A DNA stretch of 16,152 bases from Microcystis sp. T1-4 (GTDB lineage Bacteria; Cyanobacteriota; Cyanobacteriia; Cyanobacteriales; Microcystaceae): positions 1-16,152 of the forward strand of contig NZ_CAIP01000082.1 of NCBI RefSeq assembly GCF_000297435.1. The letters run 5' to 3'. The notes below the pieces were generated by a model. That model was not told where the DNA came from, searched no databases, and saw nothing but the letters and a program-made list of their open reading frames with translations. Both the position numbers and the translations under genes were made by a program. Below are positions 7,117 through 15,800 of the stretch, one piece after another. The stretch's first letter is position 1, and every line of letters begins with the position of its first letter.

Positions 7117-7322
7117 TGAGGAGTGCTTTAATAGATACTCATGTCTTTATCTGGTTAGCTGAGGATGACCCAATTTTGCCTGTTTCGCTGCGAGATAGTC
7201 TTGAAAATACCGATAATGTTTTTGTAAGTATTGCTAGTTTTTGGGAAATATCGATCAAGGTAAAAATTGGTAAACTCTCTCTCTGTTCTGAAATAACTAT
7301 AACTCAAAAAGATTGGGATTGA
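7116..7322 (+). pseudogene. Truncated VapC-like PIN-domain toxin
   Basis: The frame encodes 68 residues, about half of a normal VapC (roughly 125-130). Present are the first catalytic aspartate, D7 in ALIDTHVFIW, and the second acidic residue, E44 in SIASFWEISIKVKIGKL. The second half, with the remaining catalytic aspartates, is missing. The PIN pattern stops near KLSLCSEI (about 7289), just before the last codons of pta on the opposite strand (stop at 7304-7306). The final residues therefore probably derive from antisense pta sequence. It overlaps pta by 19 bases. Lacking half of the active site, it should be inactive as an RNase. Confidence 0.8.
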
Positions 7323-9400
7323 ATGGCTGTGATTACCACCGTATTGATAATATCGGGAACGGTACAACCGCGACTGAGATCATTGACGGGTTTTTTTAAT
7401 CCCTGTAGGATTGGACCAATCGCTAAAGCTTTTGTTTCCCGCTGCACGGCTTTATAAGTATTATTCCCTGTATTCAGGTCAGGAAAAATAAACACCGTTG
7501 CTTGGCCCGCTACCTCTGACCCCGGCATTTTTTGGGCGGCTACTTCCCTATCCACGGCCGCATCGTACTGAATCGGCCCTTCTAGCTTCAAATCGGGGCG
7601 TTTTTCCCTAGCGATTTTGGTCGCTTGTCGTACTTTTTCCACGTCTTCTCCCTGGCCCGATTGACCCGAAGAATAGGAAAGCAGGGCGATTCGCGGTTCA
7701 ATTCCGAATTTTTGGGCAGTTTCAGCAGAAGATAGGGCGATTTCGGCTAATTCCTCGGCACTGGGGTCAGGATTGACTGCACAATCCCCATAGACCAAGA
7801 CTCGATCCTCTAGACACATAAAAAAGACCGAGGAGACGATCGCACAATCGGGCTTAGTTTTGATAATCTGGAGTGCAGGCCGAATCGTGTGTTGAGTGGT
7901 ATGCACTGCCCCCGATACCATACCATCAGCATCGCCCTGATACACCATTAAAGTGCCAAAATAGGAGACATCCTGTGCATAATCCCGGGCCATGTCGAGA
8001 TTCATTCCCTTGGCTTTTCTCGCTTCGTAGAGGGTCTGCACATAGCTTTCAAAATGGGGACTAGCCACGGGGTCAATAATTTGCAGGCGATCGAGATCGA
8101 GAGTGATACCATGTTTTTTAATCACCATTGCAATCTCGTCTGGTTGTCCCAAGAGGGTTAAATCGACGATATCCTGTTCGATTAAAACTGTGGCCGCCTG
8201 GAGGATGCGCGGTTCGGTTCCTTCGGCCAAAACGATGTGACGTTTTTGCGCTTTGGCCTGTTGTACGAGATTATAGGTGAACATCTTCGGGGTAATCCCC
8301 TGGGTCCGCAAAGTGCGAATTTGCGCTTCTAGGCGATCGAGATTGATGTTACTGTGAAAAAGCTGCAGACTGAGGTTAATTTTATCGTAGTCCGTCGAGG
8401 TTAGGGTGGTTCGCACATTGTGGACGCGTTCGGCCGTGGTGTAGGTATCGGTGGTGACGGAGAGAATCGGTAAGGGATCTGGCAAACCTTCAATTAAACG
8501 GGCGATCGAAGGATTGAGGTTATGACCTGCTGTTAAAACTATACCGGCTAATTGGGGATAATTGGCCGATTGATGGGCCTGTAACATCCCGATAATCACA
8601 TCGCCGCGATCCCAAGGGGTGATAATTAAACTATCTTCTTTTAACCGCTCTAGGGCATTTTGCATCTGCATGGCCACCACCAGAAAGTTACTAGCTAAAC
8701 TATCTAATCTGTGCTGTCCGTAGAGAACTTTTGCCTGTAATTGTTGGGCGATTTCTGATACTCGCGGGCTGCTAAGTTTAGCATTATGGGGAATCACTCC
8801 TAGGGCATATTCTTGGGGGGGAAAAATTTTAGTTAGGCTTTTCCGTAATTCCTCTATTTTTTCCTCTTCAGCTTGATTGATAATAATTCCGATCACCGTA
8901 CAACCTTTATCTTGGTAGGTGTCGCAGGAAATCAGGATCGGACTAAGGGCATCTTCGATACTGCGCTGGTGAGCATTACCTAATATTAAGATGGGATGGC
9001 CGAGATTTTTGGCGATTTCTGTATTTAGTTCAAATTCAAAGGCGGAATTTTCTTGCAGATAATCGGAACCTTCACAGAGGATAAAATCATATTTTTTTTC
9101 TAAGTTTTTAAACTTTTTGATAATTCTTTCGATGATTTCATCAAATTTTTGGTGTACCAATAAATCCTTCACTTCGTCGTAACATAAACCGAATGCCTCT
9201 TCGTAGGTTTGTTCTAATTTAAAATAATTGAGGATTAAGTCAATGTCTTCGTCCCGATGACCTTGGGAACAGTCGAGAACAATTGGCTGGAAAAAAGCAA
9301 CTTTATTAGTTTTGCGGAGAATTAAGTCAATAATTCCTAAAGCGACTAACGCTTTACCGCTTCCCGTTGCCGTCGTGCTGATATATAAAGAGTTAGTCAT
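7304..9400 (-). CDS. pta: Phosphate acetyltransferase, long form
   Basis: This 698-residue enzyme (EC 2.3.1.8) converts acetyl-CoA plus phosphate to acetyl phosphate, the first step of acetate formation with acetate kinase, in the cytoplasm. Domains are: an N-terminal P-loop-like AAA_26/BioD-like domain at about 1-200 (TATGSGK at 10-16), a DRTGG-type regulatory domain at about 215-335 (WDRGDVIIGM at 261-270), and the catalytic PTA_PTB domain at about 371-690 (VLAEGTEPRILQA at about 388-400, and SYSSGQSGQGEDVEKVRQA). Length and order match the multidomain cyanobacterial and enterobacterial Pta. No Shine-Dalgarno is visible. Ackase is not adjacent. The 3' end is convergent with and overlaps the truncated vapC, so no separate terminator remains. 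Confidence 0.95.
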   Translation of the reverse strand: MTNSLYISTTATGSGKALVALGIIDLILRKTNKVAFFQPIVLDCSQGHRDEDIDLILNYFKLEQTYEEAFGLCYDEVKDLLVHQKFDEIIERIIKKFKNLEKKYDFILCEGSDYLQENSAFEFELNTEIAKNLGHPILILGNAHQRSIEDALSPILISCDTYQDKGCTVIGIIINQAEEEKIEELRKSLTKIFPPQEYALGVIPHNAKLSSPRVSEIAQQLQAKVLYGQHRLDSLASNFLVVAMQMQNALERLKEDSLIITPWDRGDVIIGMLQAHQSANYPQLAGIVLTAGHNLNPSIARLIEGLPDPLPILSVTTDTYTTAERVHNVRTTLTSTDYDKINLSLQLFHSNINLDRLEAQIRTLRTQGITPKMFTYNLVQQAKAQKRHIVLAEGTEPRILQAATVLIEQDIVDLTLLGQPDEIAMVIKKHGITLDLDRLQIIDPVASPHFESYVQTLYEARKAKGMNLDMARDYAQDVSYFGTLMVYQGDADGMVSGAVHTTQHTIRPALQIIKTKPDCAIVSSVFFMCLEDRVLVYGDCAVNPDPSAEELAEIALSSAETAQKFGIEPRIALLSYSSGQSGQGEDVEKVRQATKIAREKRPDLKLEGPIQYDAAVDREVAAQKMPGSEVAGQATVFIFPDLNTGNNTYKAVQRETKALAIGPILQGLKKPVNDLSRGCTVPDIINTVVITAIQSQSF

Positions 9401-9468
9401 AGGTAGAGAAGAATAATAACAGGAGTGGGATTTAATTGGGCCACCCCAACCTTGAGGTGAGCGATTGA

Positions 9469-9546
9469 TCCCCCCTTAATCCCCCCTTGATCCCCCCTTA
9501 ATAAGGTGGTTTTGATCCCCCCTTAATCCCCCCTTAATAAGGGGGG
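9469..9546. repeat. C-rich 11-bp tandem repeats ending in a palindrome
   Basis: There are five units of TCCCCCCTTRA, at 9469-9479, 9480-9490, 9491-9501, 9516-9526 and 9527-9537, the two groups separated by TAAGGTGGTTTTGA. The last unit forms a perfect 9-bp inverted repeat (9528-9536 with 9538-9546, CCCCCCTTA/TAAGGGGGG). It lies upstream of pta and downstream of the amidase end. The same unit recurs singly at 12687-12697 and in part at 16146-16152, so it is a dispersed repeat. Single-base spacers rule out a CRISPR array. Confidence 0.85.
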
Positions 9547-9615
9547 CAGCGATCAAGTTGTCTATAAGGGTGTGAACTGTTGGCAAATTTTCAGTAAACT
9601 ATCTTTATTTGTTGG

Positions 9616-9900
9616 CTAATCCAGAGATTTTTGTCCCAGAGCGATCGCTGTTTGAATATCTGCTAGAGAGTGATGGAATATACCTTGTAATCTAGCAGTT
9701 ATTTTGTCCGATGGCTGTTCACTGGTAACATTTTTTTCATGAACTTGATTTAATTTCCTCGGATTAAAATAAAGACTCCAGAAAATCCTATCACCAGCTT
9801 TACATTTAGGGCTTGTTTTTTCATAAAGATTTAAGCTTATCTCCCTCCGATTGCTATTAAATTTTAACTGGAAGCAATTACCCCAGATTGTTGAAACCAT
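9616..9900 (-). CDS. Doubtful small ORF, hypothetical protein
   Basis: This is a 94-codon open frame whose ATG overlaps the last 37 bases of the amidase gene. I recognise no family. The sequence is polar and basic in the first half (FNSNRREISLNLYEKTSPKCKAGDR) and helical at the end (FHHSLADIQTAIALGQKSLD). There is no signal peptide or membrane segment. The start lacks a Shine-Dalgarno; a GGAGGGAG occurs later but is not followed by a usable start codon. The tail contains a HIP1 site. It could be a real gene coupled to the amidase, a fragment of an older gene, or chance. Confidence 0.3.
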   Translation of the reverse strand: MVSTIWGNCFQLKFNSNRREISLNLYEKTSPKCKAGDRIFWSLYFNPRKLNQVHEKNVTSEQPSDKITARLQGIFHHSLADIQTAIALGQKSLD

Positions 9901-11660
9901 TGGCTAATTCCGGCGGCTAAAACTTGCGCTAATTGTTTTTGTGCCTGAGTATCGGTAATCCATTCAAATTCTTGAGGATTACTCATAAATCCTAACTCTA
10001 ATAACAAAGAAGGACTACTATAGGGACGAGTTAAAGCTAAATTATTCCAAAATACTCCATAGGAAGGACGGTTAAGATTTTTGGTTAAATAATCGTGGAG
10101 AAAAACCGATAAATCCGCTGCCTGGGGATGATACCAAAATATGCCAATTCCTTGAGTATTTAAGGCATCTCCATCATCGGGTAAAGCATTATAGTGAACC
10201 GATAGTGCTAGGGTTGGTTGTAGATTATTAATCATCTCTACCCGTGCCGGTAGGGATAAATCAATGTCCGTTTCTCTGGTTAAATAAACTGTTGCCCCCA
10301 ATTTTTCTAACTCCCGTTTAATTAATTTAGACATAACCAAATTAATCTCTTTTTCTGTGTAACCCGTCGGACCGACAGCACCAGTTTCTTTACCTCCGTG
10401 TCCGGGATCTAATAAAATAACTTTGCCCTGTAAATTAGCTCTTTTTTCTGGGGGATGACGCAGGGTTAAGATTAAATTTGTCTCCTGGTAACGAAGACTA
10501 TAACCCCACTGTTGTTTTTGATTAAGATTAAAAGTGTATTCTATCGTAGTCGGGTTAATTTGTCGCCAATCTAAACGTCTGACAAAAGGATTATCCACCA
10601 GAAAAATTGTATCGGTTTGGGCAATGGTATTATAAAGCGTCAAAATAAATTTATCATCCTCTTGTCTCACGGCGATGGGTACAGGATGGGAGAGGGGAAA
10701 AATAATTTCCGTTGCTTGATTGATACTGCGAGAAGAGAGACCGCGAATATTAGCATTATCCAATACCTCATTGACTATTAAACGGGTTTCTCGCTCTAAA
10801 ATCCAACCACCATAATCTAACCGTAACCAATCCCCTTCTTTCCCAGTGACTCTCGCTTTCGTACCTTGGGGTAAAGGAGTTAAACGGGAATAATCACTAC
10901 CCGGCCCCGTGCGTGCTACCCCTTGGGCTGCTATAATTTCAATCACTGGTAAATTTTGATCGCTAATAATGTTAATTTCTCCTTGACCTTGTTGACTAAT
11001 CGAGCGATTATTTAATTGTGCTGTAAAAATAGGTTTTCCTAAGTTAGCCTCTTGCTTAAACTGCTGACAACCTCGATAGTAACCAGTTTTATCATCGGAA
11101 TTCGCTTGATTAAGATTAGTTAAAACTGCGGCATTACTAGGCAGTTTTGTGGTTTGAGGTTGGGGTAAAAGAGGTAAGATTTTATCTCCTAACTGCACAG
11201 AAACCTGAGCTTGGGGAGTGGCAATCGCACTAAAACAAATCCATTCCCCCACTAACCTCGTCTTATTGACAGAAGGACTGAGAGAGTTATCAGCAAAAGC
11301 TAATCCTTGAGGAATAATTGCTTGAGTATCTAGACGAATTATTTGACGATTAATAGTTTGGTTTTGATAGCGAATAGTGAAATTATTTTCGCCAACTTCT
11401 AGGGGAAAACTAGGGGCAAAATATCCTTTAGCACTGCGTTGAATCGGTTGATTATTAAGCAAAACTTGACCCGATGGAGGAGCAGAACCAATAAAAAAGA
11501 TTCTCGATGCCGTGGTTTGATGATTATCGGGAGGATAAACAATCATTAATGAAGCAGATTTAGCGCTGATGCTGTGATAAAAACCAATTAATAGCACTAA
11601 AACTAAACCGATTAAGATATTTTGCCCAAAAGTTCTCACCTTTAACCAGAATAGCCCCAT
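9864..11660 (-). CDS. N-acetylmuramoyl-L-alanine amidase with SH3b domain (AmiC-like)
   Basis: This 598-residue protein begins with a basic start and a hydrophobic signal or anchor segment at about 13-30 (NILIGLVLVLLIGFYH), so it acts in the periplasm. Residues about 38-230 are of an unassigned, probably beta-rich type. An SH3b-type domain at about 235-297 (GVARTGPGSDYSRLTPLPQGTKARV...GGWI) probably binds peptidoglycan. About 315-402 resembles an AMIN-like beta region. The catalytic Amidase_3 domain covers 413-590, with zinc ligands H421 (DPGHGG), E436 (YTEKEINL) and H489 (SVHYNA), and the catalytic E555 (LLLELGF). It cleaves the amide bond between MurNAc and the stem peptide, for cell separation or wall remodelling. 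An AGAGGG Shine-Dalgarno precedes the ATG. It may share a transcript with the small ORF at 9616-9900. Confidence 0.92.
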   Translation of the reverse strand: MGLFWLKVRTFGQNILIGLVLVLLIGFYHSISAKSASLMIVYPPDNHQTTASRIFFIGSAPPSGQVLLNNQPIQRSAKGYFAPSFPLEVGENNFTIRYQNQTINRQIIRLDTQAIIPQGLAFADNSLSPSVNKTRLVGEWICFSAIATPQAQVSVQLGDKILPLLPQPQTTKLPSNAAVLTNLNQANSDDKTGYYRGCQQFKQEANLGKPIFTAQLNNRSISQQGQGEINIISDQNLPVIEIIAAQGVARTGPGSDYSRLTPLPQGTKARVTGKEGDWLRLDYGGWILERETRLIVNEVLDNANIRGLSSRSINQATEIIFPLSHPVPIAVRQEDDKFILTLYNTIAQTDTIFLVDNPFVRRLDWRQINPTTIEYTFNLNQKQQWGYSLRYQETNLILTLRHPPEKRANLQGKVILLDPGHGGKETGAVGPTGYTEKEINLVMSKLIKRELEKLGATVYLTRETDIDLSLPARVEMINNLQPTLALSVHYNALPDDGDALNTQGIGIFWYHPQAADLSVFLHDYLTKNLNRPSYGVFWNNLALTRPYSSPSLLLELGFMSNPQEFEWITDTQAQKQLAQVLAAGISQWFQQSGVIASS

Positions 11661-11960
11661 ATTATAACCCTCTTAGCTGACAAATATTATCCTAGGACAA
11701 ATTCTAGAGGTTTGTTGTTGGTCTTCTCAGTTGTACTGCATTTAAACTGCCTGTGGAAAATAGTAGTACAAATGCTCGAACCCCCACTTCCCCATCACCC
11801 CCCGCAACGCGCACGCAGTGACCACCCCATCACCCCATCACCCTAATTCATAATTCATAATTCATAATTCATAATTCATAATTCATAATTCCCACACCCT
11901 GTTTGTGACCCTCATCCCTTATGATCAATATAGATTAACTTTTGTAAAGGAATCGGAGTT
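11661..11960. other. Divergent intergenic region between amidase and peroxiredoxin
   Basis: This 300-base gap holds no credible gene. It contains a C-rich low-complexity stretch at 11781-11843, with CCCCACTTCCCC related to the repeat near 3350, two copies of ACCCCATC at 11824-11839, and the heptamer tract at 11844-11892. Promoters for both flanking genes must lie here, but no convincing -35/-10 pair was found. Confidence 0.6.
11844..11892. repeat. Heptamer tandem repeat TAATTCA x6 (plus one variant)
   Basis: There are six perfect copies of TAATTCA (11844-11885) and a seventh unit TAATTCC, ending 68 bases before the peroxiredoxin start. This is the longest of the three 7-base tracts in the window. 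It resembles the short tandemly repeated (STRR) sequences described in cyanobacteria and is likely to vary in copy number. Confidence 0.9.
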
Positions 11961-12395
11961 ATGGCTTTAACCGTTGGAACAATCGCACCGAACTTTACCA
12001 CCACCGACGATACTGGAAAAACCGTTTCCCTGTCGAATTTTCAAGGTAAAGTCGTAGTTTTATACTTCTATCCCAAAGATGATACCCCCGGCTGCACCAA
12101 GCAAGCGCAAAGCTTCCGGGATAACTACGAACAATACCAAGACAAGGAAATAGTAGTCTTCGGGGTGAGCAGGGATGACCAGGGTTCCCATGCACAATTT
12201 AAAGAAAAATACGGTTTACCCTTCCAATTGCTCGTAGATACCGATGGTGCTATCACCAAAGCTTATGATGTCGATGGTGGTGGCTATTCTAAGCGCGTCA
12301 CCTATATCATCGATGCGGAAGGCAAAATTAGCCATGTGGATGAAAAAGTGAATACCGCTAGTCACGCATCGGATATTCTCTGCGTCGTCGGTTAA
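11961..12395 (+). CDS. bcp: Peroxiredoxin, PrxQ/BCP family
   Basis: This 144-residue thioredoxin-fold peroxidase reduces H2O2 and organic peroxides with thiol donors. It has the BCP/PrxQ opening (VGTIAPNFTTTDDTGKTVSLSNFQGK), the active site YPKDDTPGCTKQAQSFRD with peroxidatic cysteine C45, and the GVSRDD and VTYIIDAEGKI motifs. The ATG at 11961 is supported by AAGGA and GGAG upstream. Unusually, the resolving cysteine expected five residues after C45 is Q50; the only other cysteine is C141, four residues from the end (ILCVVG). It may therefore work as a 1-Cys enzyme, form a disulphide between subunits, or use C141. A hairpin after the stop (12416-12443) probably ends transcription. In cyanobacteria the family serves oxidative-stress defence. 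Confidence 0.93.
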   Translation: MALTVGTIAPNFTTTDDTGKTVSLSNFQGKVVVLYFYPKDDTPGCTKQAQSFRDNYEQYQDKEIVVFGVSRDDQGSHAQFKEKYGLPFQLLVDTDGAITKAYDVDGGGYSKRVTYIIDAEGKISHVDEKVNTASHASDILCVVG

Positions 12396-12415
12396 TTTTT
12401 CCTAAAATCTTTTCT

Positions 12416-12443
12416 GGGTGTGTTAGGGGAACCTAATACACCC
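12416..12443 (+). terminator. Hairpin after bcp, probable terminator
   Basis: A 12-bp stem (GGGTGTGTTAGG with CCTAATACACCC, one G-T pair) and loop GGAA lie 21 bases after the bcp stop. Only a weak T-rich sequence follows (GATATTTATA). It resembles the GGTGTGTTAG palindromes common between cyanobacterial genes, so it could be a dispersed repeat that also serves as terminator. Confidence 0.5.
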
Positions 12444-12621
12444 GATATTTATACCCACTTTCCGCAGTTGGTGGTGAGTCTTTCGTCTAAAAAGGGTTGA
12501 CAAGCTCAGGTGAGGACGGTGGAGCGTCAGGGTTATTTGTTGGGAGTTTGTGGTCATGCGTCATCTTTTTAATCATATTCCCCAGTTTTAAGTGAAAAGG
12601 CTAGTATAATTAACGGTGTTC
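12444..12621. other. Intergenic stretch with no clear gene
   Basis: This is part of the 423-base gap between bcp and the RM gene. One plus-strand frame reads through about 40 codons with a single TGA (from about 12449 to 12570, including QVRTVERQGYLLGV), which may be decayed coding sequence, but I recognise no family. A TATAAT at 12605-12610 lacks a matching -35 and lies over 200 bases from the RM start. Confidence 0.35.
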
Positions 12622-12737
12622 TAAGTAAGTGGTTCTAATTAAATAGAAGATAGATTTTGCCTTCCATCTCCCCCTGCTCTCCTTAATCCCCCCTTGACAA
12701 GGAGGGTATTTGACGGTTTTTAACATCTACCTACTTA
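12622..12737. mobile_element. MITE-like element, left side of the RM gene
   Basis: It is bounded by imperfect terminal inverted repeats: TAAGTAAGTGG at 12622-12632 and CTACCTACTTA at 12727-12737 (9 of 11 match). The interior carries a near-perfect C-rich hairpin at 12688-12706 (CCCCCCTTG, A, CAAGGAGGG), the same unit as in the tract at 9469-9546. It encodes nothing. Its first 52 bases match 16101-16152 at 39 positions in the same orientation. TA at the outer ends would fit a TA target duplication, but this is not proven. A related transposase is not in the window. Confidence 0.45.
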
Positions 12738-12818
12738 TCTTGTGGGGAAATGATTACCTTGTCATCAAAAATTAATATATTTTTAAGGCTTACGATCTAA
12801 TTTTTTGCTTTTACTAAA

Positions 12819-15800
12819 ATGTCAAATGTTATTGAAATTGTCAAAAACTTAGCCAATAGAGAAGCCAAGCGCACTGAAGCCGATATACAAGCTGGCATCA
12901 GGGATTTATTACTTCAAGCTTCACTAGATCTCGATGATGAAGATCTTGATGTAAAACTTGAATCTCAATTGGGTGATCGCCGTAGAATTGATGTTGAAGT
13001 AGGATCGGTAGTCATTGAAGTCAAAAAAGATTTACGGAAAGCAAAAATTCTCGCTGATGCGATAGAGCAATTATCGGGCTATGTCGCAGTTCGGACGCAG
13101 CAAACGGGACAAAACTATATTGGTATTTTATCGGATGGTTTGGAATGGCGCTGTTTTCATCTCAAACCATCAAAGGATTTTGTTGAAGTCTCTAAACATT
13201 TAGTAAATGCAAATAATCCCGATGCCGATAAATTAATTGCTTGGTTAGATGGTGTTTTGGCAACAAAGCAAGGCGTTATTCCTACTCCAGAAGAAATTAA
13301 TAATAAGCTGGGTGTAGAAAGCTCTTCCTATGCCATTAATCATGCAACTTTATTAAGTTTGTATGAGGAAAACAAAGAGCTTCCTACAGTAAAAATGAAG
13401 CGTCTATTATGGGCGAAACTTTTGACGACAGCGTTAGGTAGTCAATTCAAAGATAGTGATGAATTATTCGTTGAGCATACCTTACTGGTGAATGTATCTG
13501 AAATTATTGCTCATGCTGTTTTAGGTCTAAATGTTAATGATTTATCGCCCGCTTCTCTTTTATCAGGTTCTCAGTTTGAGATTAGCGGTATTTATGGCGT
13601 AATTGAAAGCGACTTTTTTGATTGGGTGATAAAAGTTGAGGAAGGTGATATTTTTATTCGTTCATTAGCTCGTAAAATTTCTCGTTTTAATTGGGGGGAA
13701 GTGGCCTATGACATTATGAAAGTCTTATATGAATCAATCATTGCTCAGGAATTAAGAAAACAATTAGGAGAGTATTACACACCAGACTGGCTGGCGGAGG
13801 CTATTGTTGAAAAAACAATTAAAGACCCCTTAAATAAGCGTGTTTTAGATCCGTCTTGCGGTTCTGGAACTTTCTTGTTTCATGCGGTTAAAAATCTTTT
13901 TAAAAAAGCAGCGCAGGAGAAATTGTCTCTGCGTGAATCTCTTGAAACTTTGGCAAGGAATGTTATTGGCTTTGATATTCATCCAGTCGCAGTGACGTTA
14001 GCTCGTGTAACTTATCTTTTGGCAATTGGTCGTGATAATTTGACTAATCCAAGCAGAGGGGAAATTAATATTCCTGTTTATTTGGCTGATTCTATGCAAT
14101 GGCGACAAAAGCAATATGATCTATGGTCAAGAGATCACGTCATTATTGAAACGGATAGTGAAGGACAGTTATTTAAATCGGAGTTACGTTTTCCCCATGA
14201 GCTTCTAAAAAGTTCCCATAGTTTTGATGAGCTTGTAAAAGAATTAGCAGATAAAGCTACTCAAAAAGATTACAGTAAACCGATACCTTCTTTAACGGGG
14301 GTATTTCGGCGATTAGCTATCCCTGAAAAGTTTCATGAGACGATTAAAAGTACATTTTCCGTTATGTGTGAACTCCATGAAAGCGGACGGGATCATATTT
14401 GGAGCTATTATGTGCGTAATTTGGTCCGTCCTGTTTGGTTGAGTTTGCCGCAAAATCGGGTTGATATTCTAATTGGAAATCCGCCCTGGCTTTCTTATCG
14501 GAATATGCCTAAAGAGATGCAACAATCATTTAAGGAAATGAGTGAAGAGCGCTCACTTTGGCATGGGGCAAAGAATGCCACACATCAAGATCTTTCAGCA
14601 TTGTTTGTCGCTAAAACTATTGAAACTTATTTGGGTGAAGGTGGCAAGTTTGCTTTTGTGATGCCTAATTCAGTAACGGATAGAGAATATTTTGGAGGAT
14701 TTCGAGAGGGGAATTATTGCCTAGGGAAAGGAGCAACAACATACGTTGAATTTGCAGAATCTTGGGATTTACGAAGACTAAGACCCCATTTTTTTCCTAG
14801 AGGTGCATCGGTTATTTTTGGTAAGAGATCTCAAAAACCTGTAAAAATGCCTTTGATTGCTGAATATTGGACAGGAAAAATCAACGAACCTAAATCATCG
14901 TGGAGCGTGATTAAAAAATCACTTAAATTCCCTAAAGAAGAAATAAAAATAGGCTCAGAAAATAAAATTTCTCCCTATCATTCCCAATTTTCACAGGGAG
15001 CTACAATAGTTCCGAAAGTGCTTTTAACTGTTGAAGAAAAAATATCTAGTCCGTTAGGTTTAGCTTCTGGACGTAAGTTAGTTCAGTCAAAAAGATCTGC
15101 TAATGAGAAAAAACCCTGGAAAGATCTTCCTACTTTAGAAGGAACAATTGAAAGTGATTTTATCAGACCTTTATATACAGGAGCATCTATTTTACCTTTT
15201 CGTTGTCAAGAACCCGAATTAGCAATTATTCCCTGGAATGGAAAAGTCTTAATGGATGGAGAATCTGAATTCATTGATCTGTATCCCGGCTTATGTGCTT
15301 GGTGGCGCAAAGCAGAAGAAATATGGACAGCAAACAAATCTAGTAGCACTCGCTTATCCTTACTTGAACAAATTGATTATATGGGCAAGCTGACTCAGCA
15401 GTTTCCCATACCAAAAGAAAGAATTTTATATGCTTCTTCTGGAATGCACATTTGTGCGGCTAGATTATCCAATAGACAAGCTATTATTGATAGTAAACTG
15501 TATTGGGCAACGACTGAAGGACTAGAAGAATCCTATTATTTATGTGCAATCTTAAATGCAGAGATTACAACTTTAGAAACTCGTCCTTTAATGTCCTATG
15601 GAAAGGATGAAAGAGACATACATAAGCACGTCTGGAAACTTAACATCCCTAAATTTAATCCTCAAGATCAATTGCATCTTAAAATCTCACAAATTGGTCA
15701 AGCCCTAGAAAAAGATATTTCTCAACTTGAATTGAGAGATGTTTATTTTGCTAATATTCGTCAAGATATTAGAAAATATATAAGAAATAGTAGCCAAGGG

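Noticed and set aside
9469..9546. CRISPR-like array
   Set aside because: Units are directly adjacent, too short, and lack unique spacers; no cas genes are near.
11995..12195. 66-codon minus-strand frame within bcp
   Set aside because: It is a shadow of the peroxiredoxin gene with no family features.
12694..12699. TTGACA as a -35 box for the RM gene
   Set aside because: No -10 lies 16-18 bases away, and the hexamer is part of the C-rich hairpin of the repeat element.
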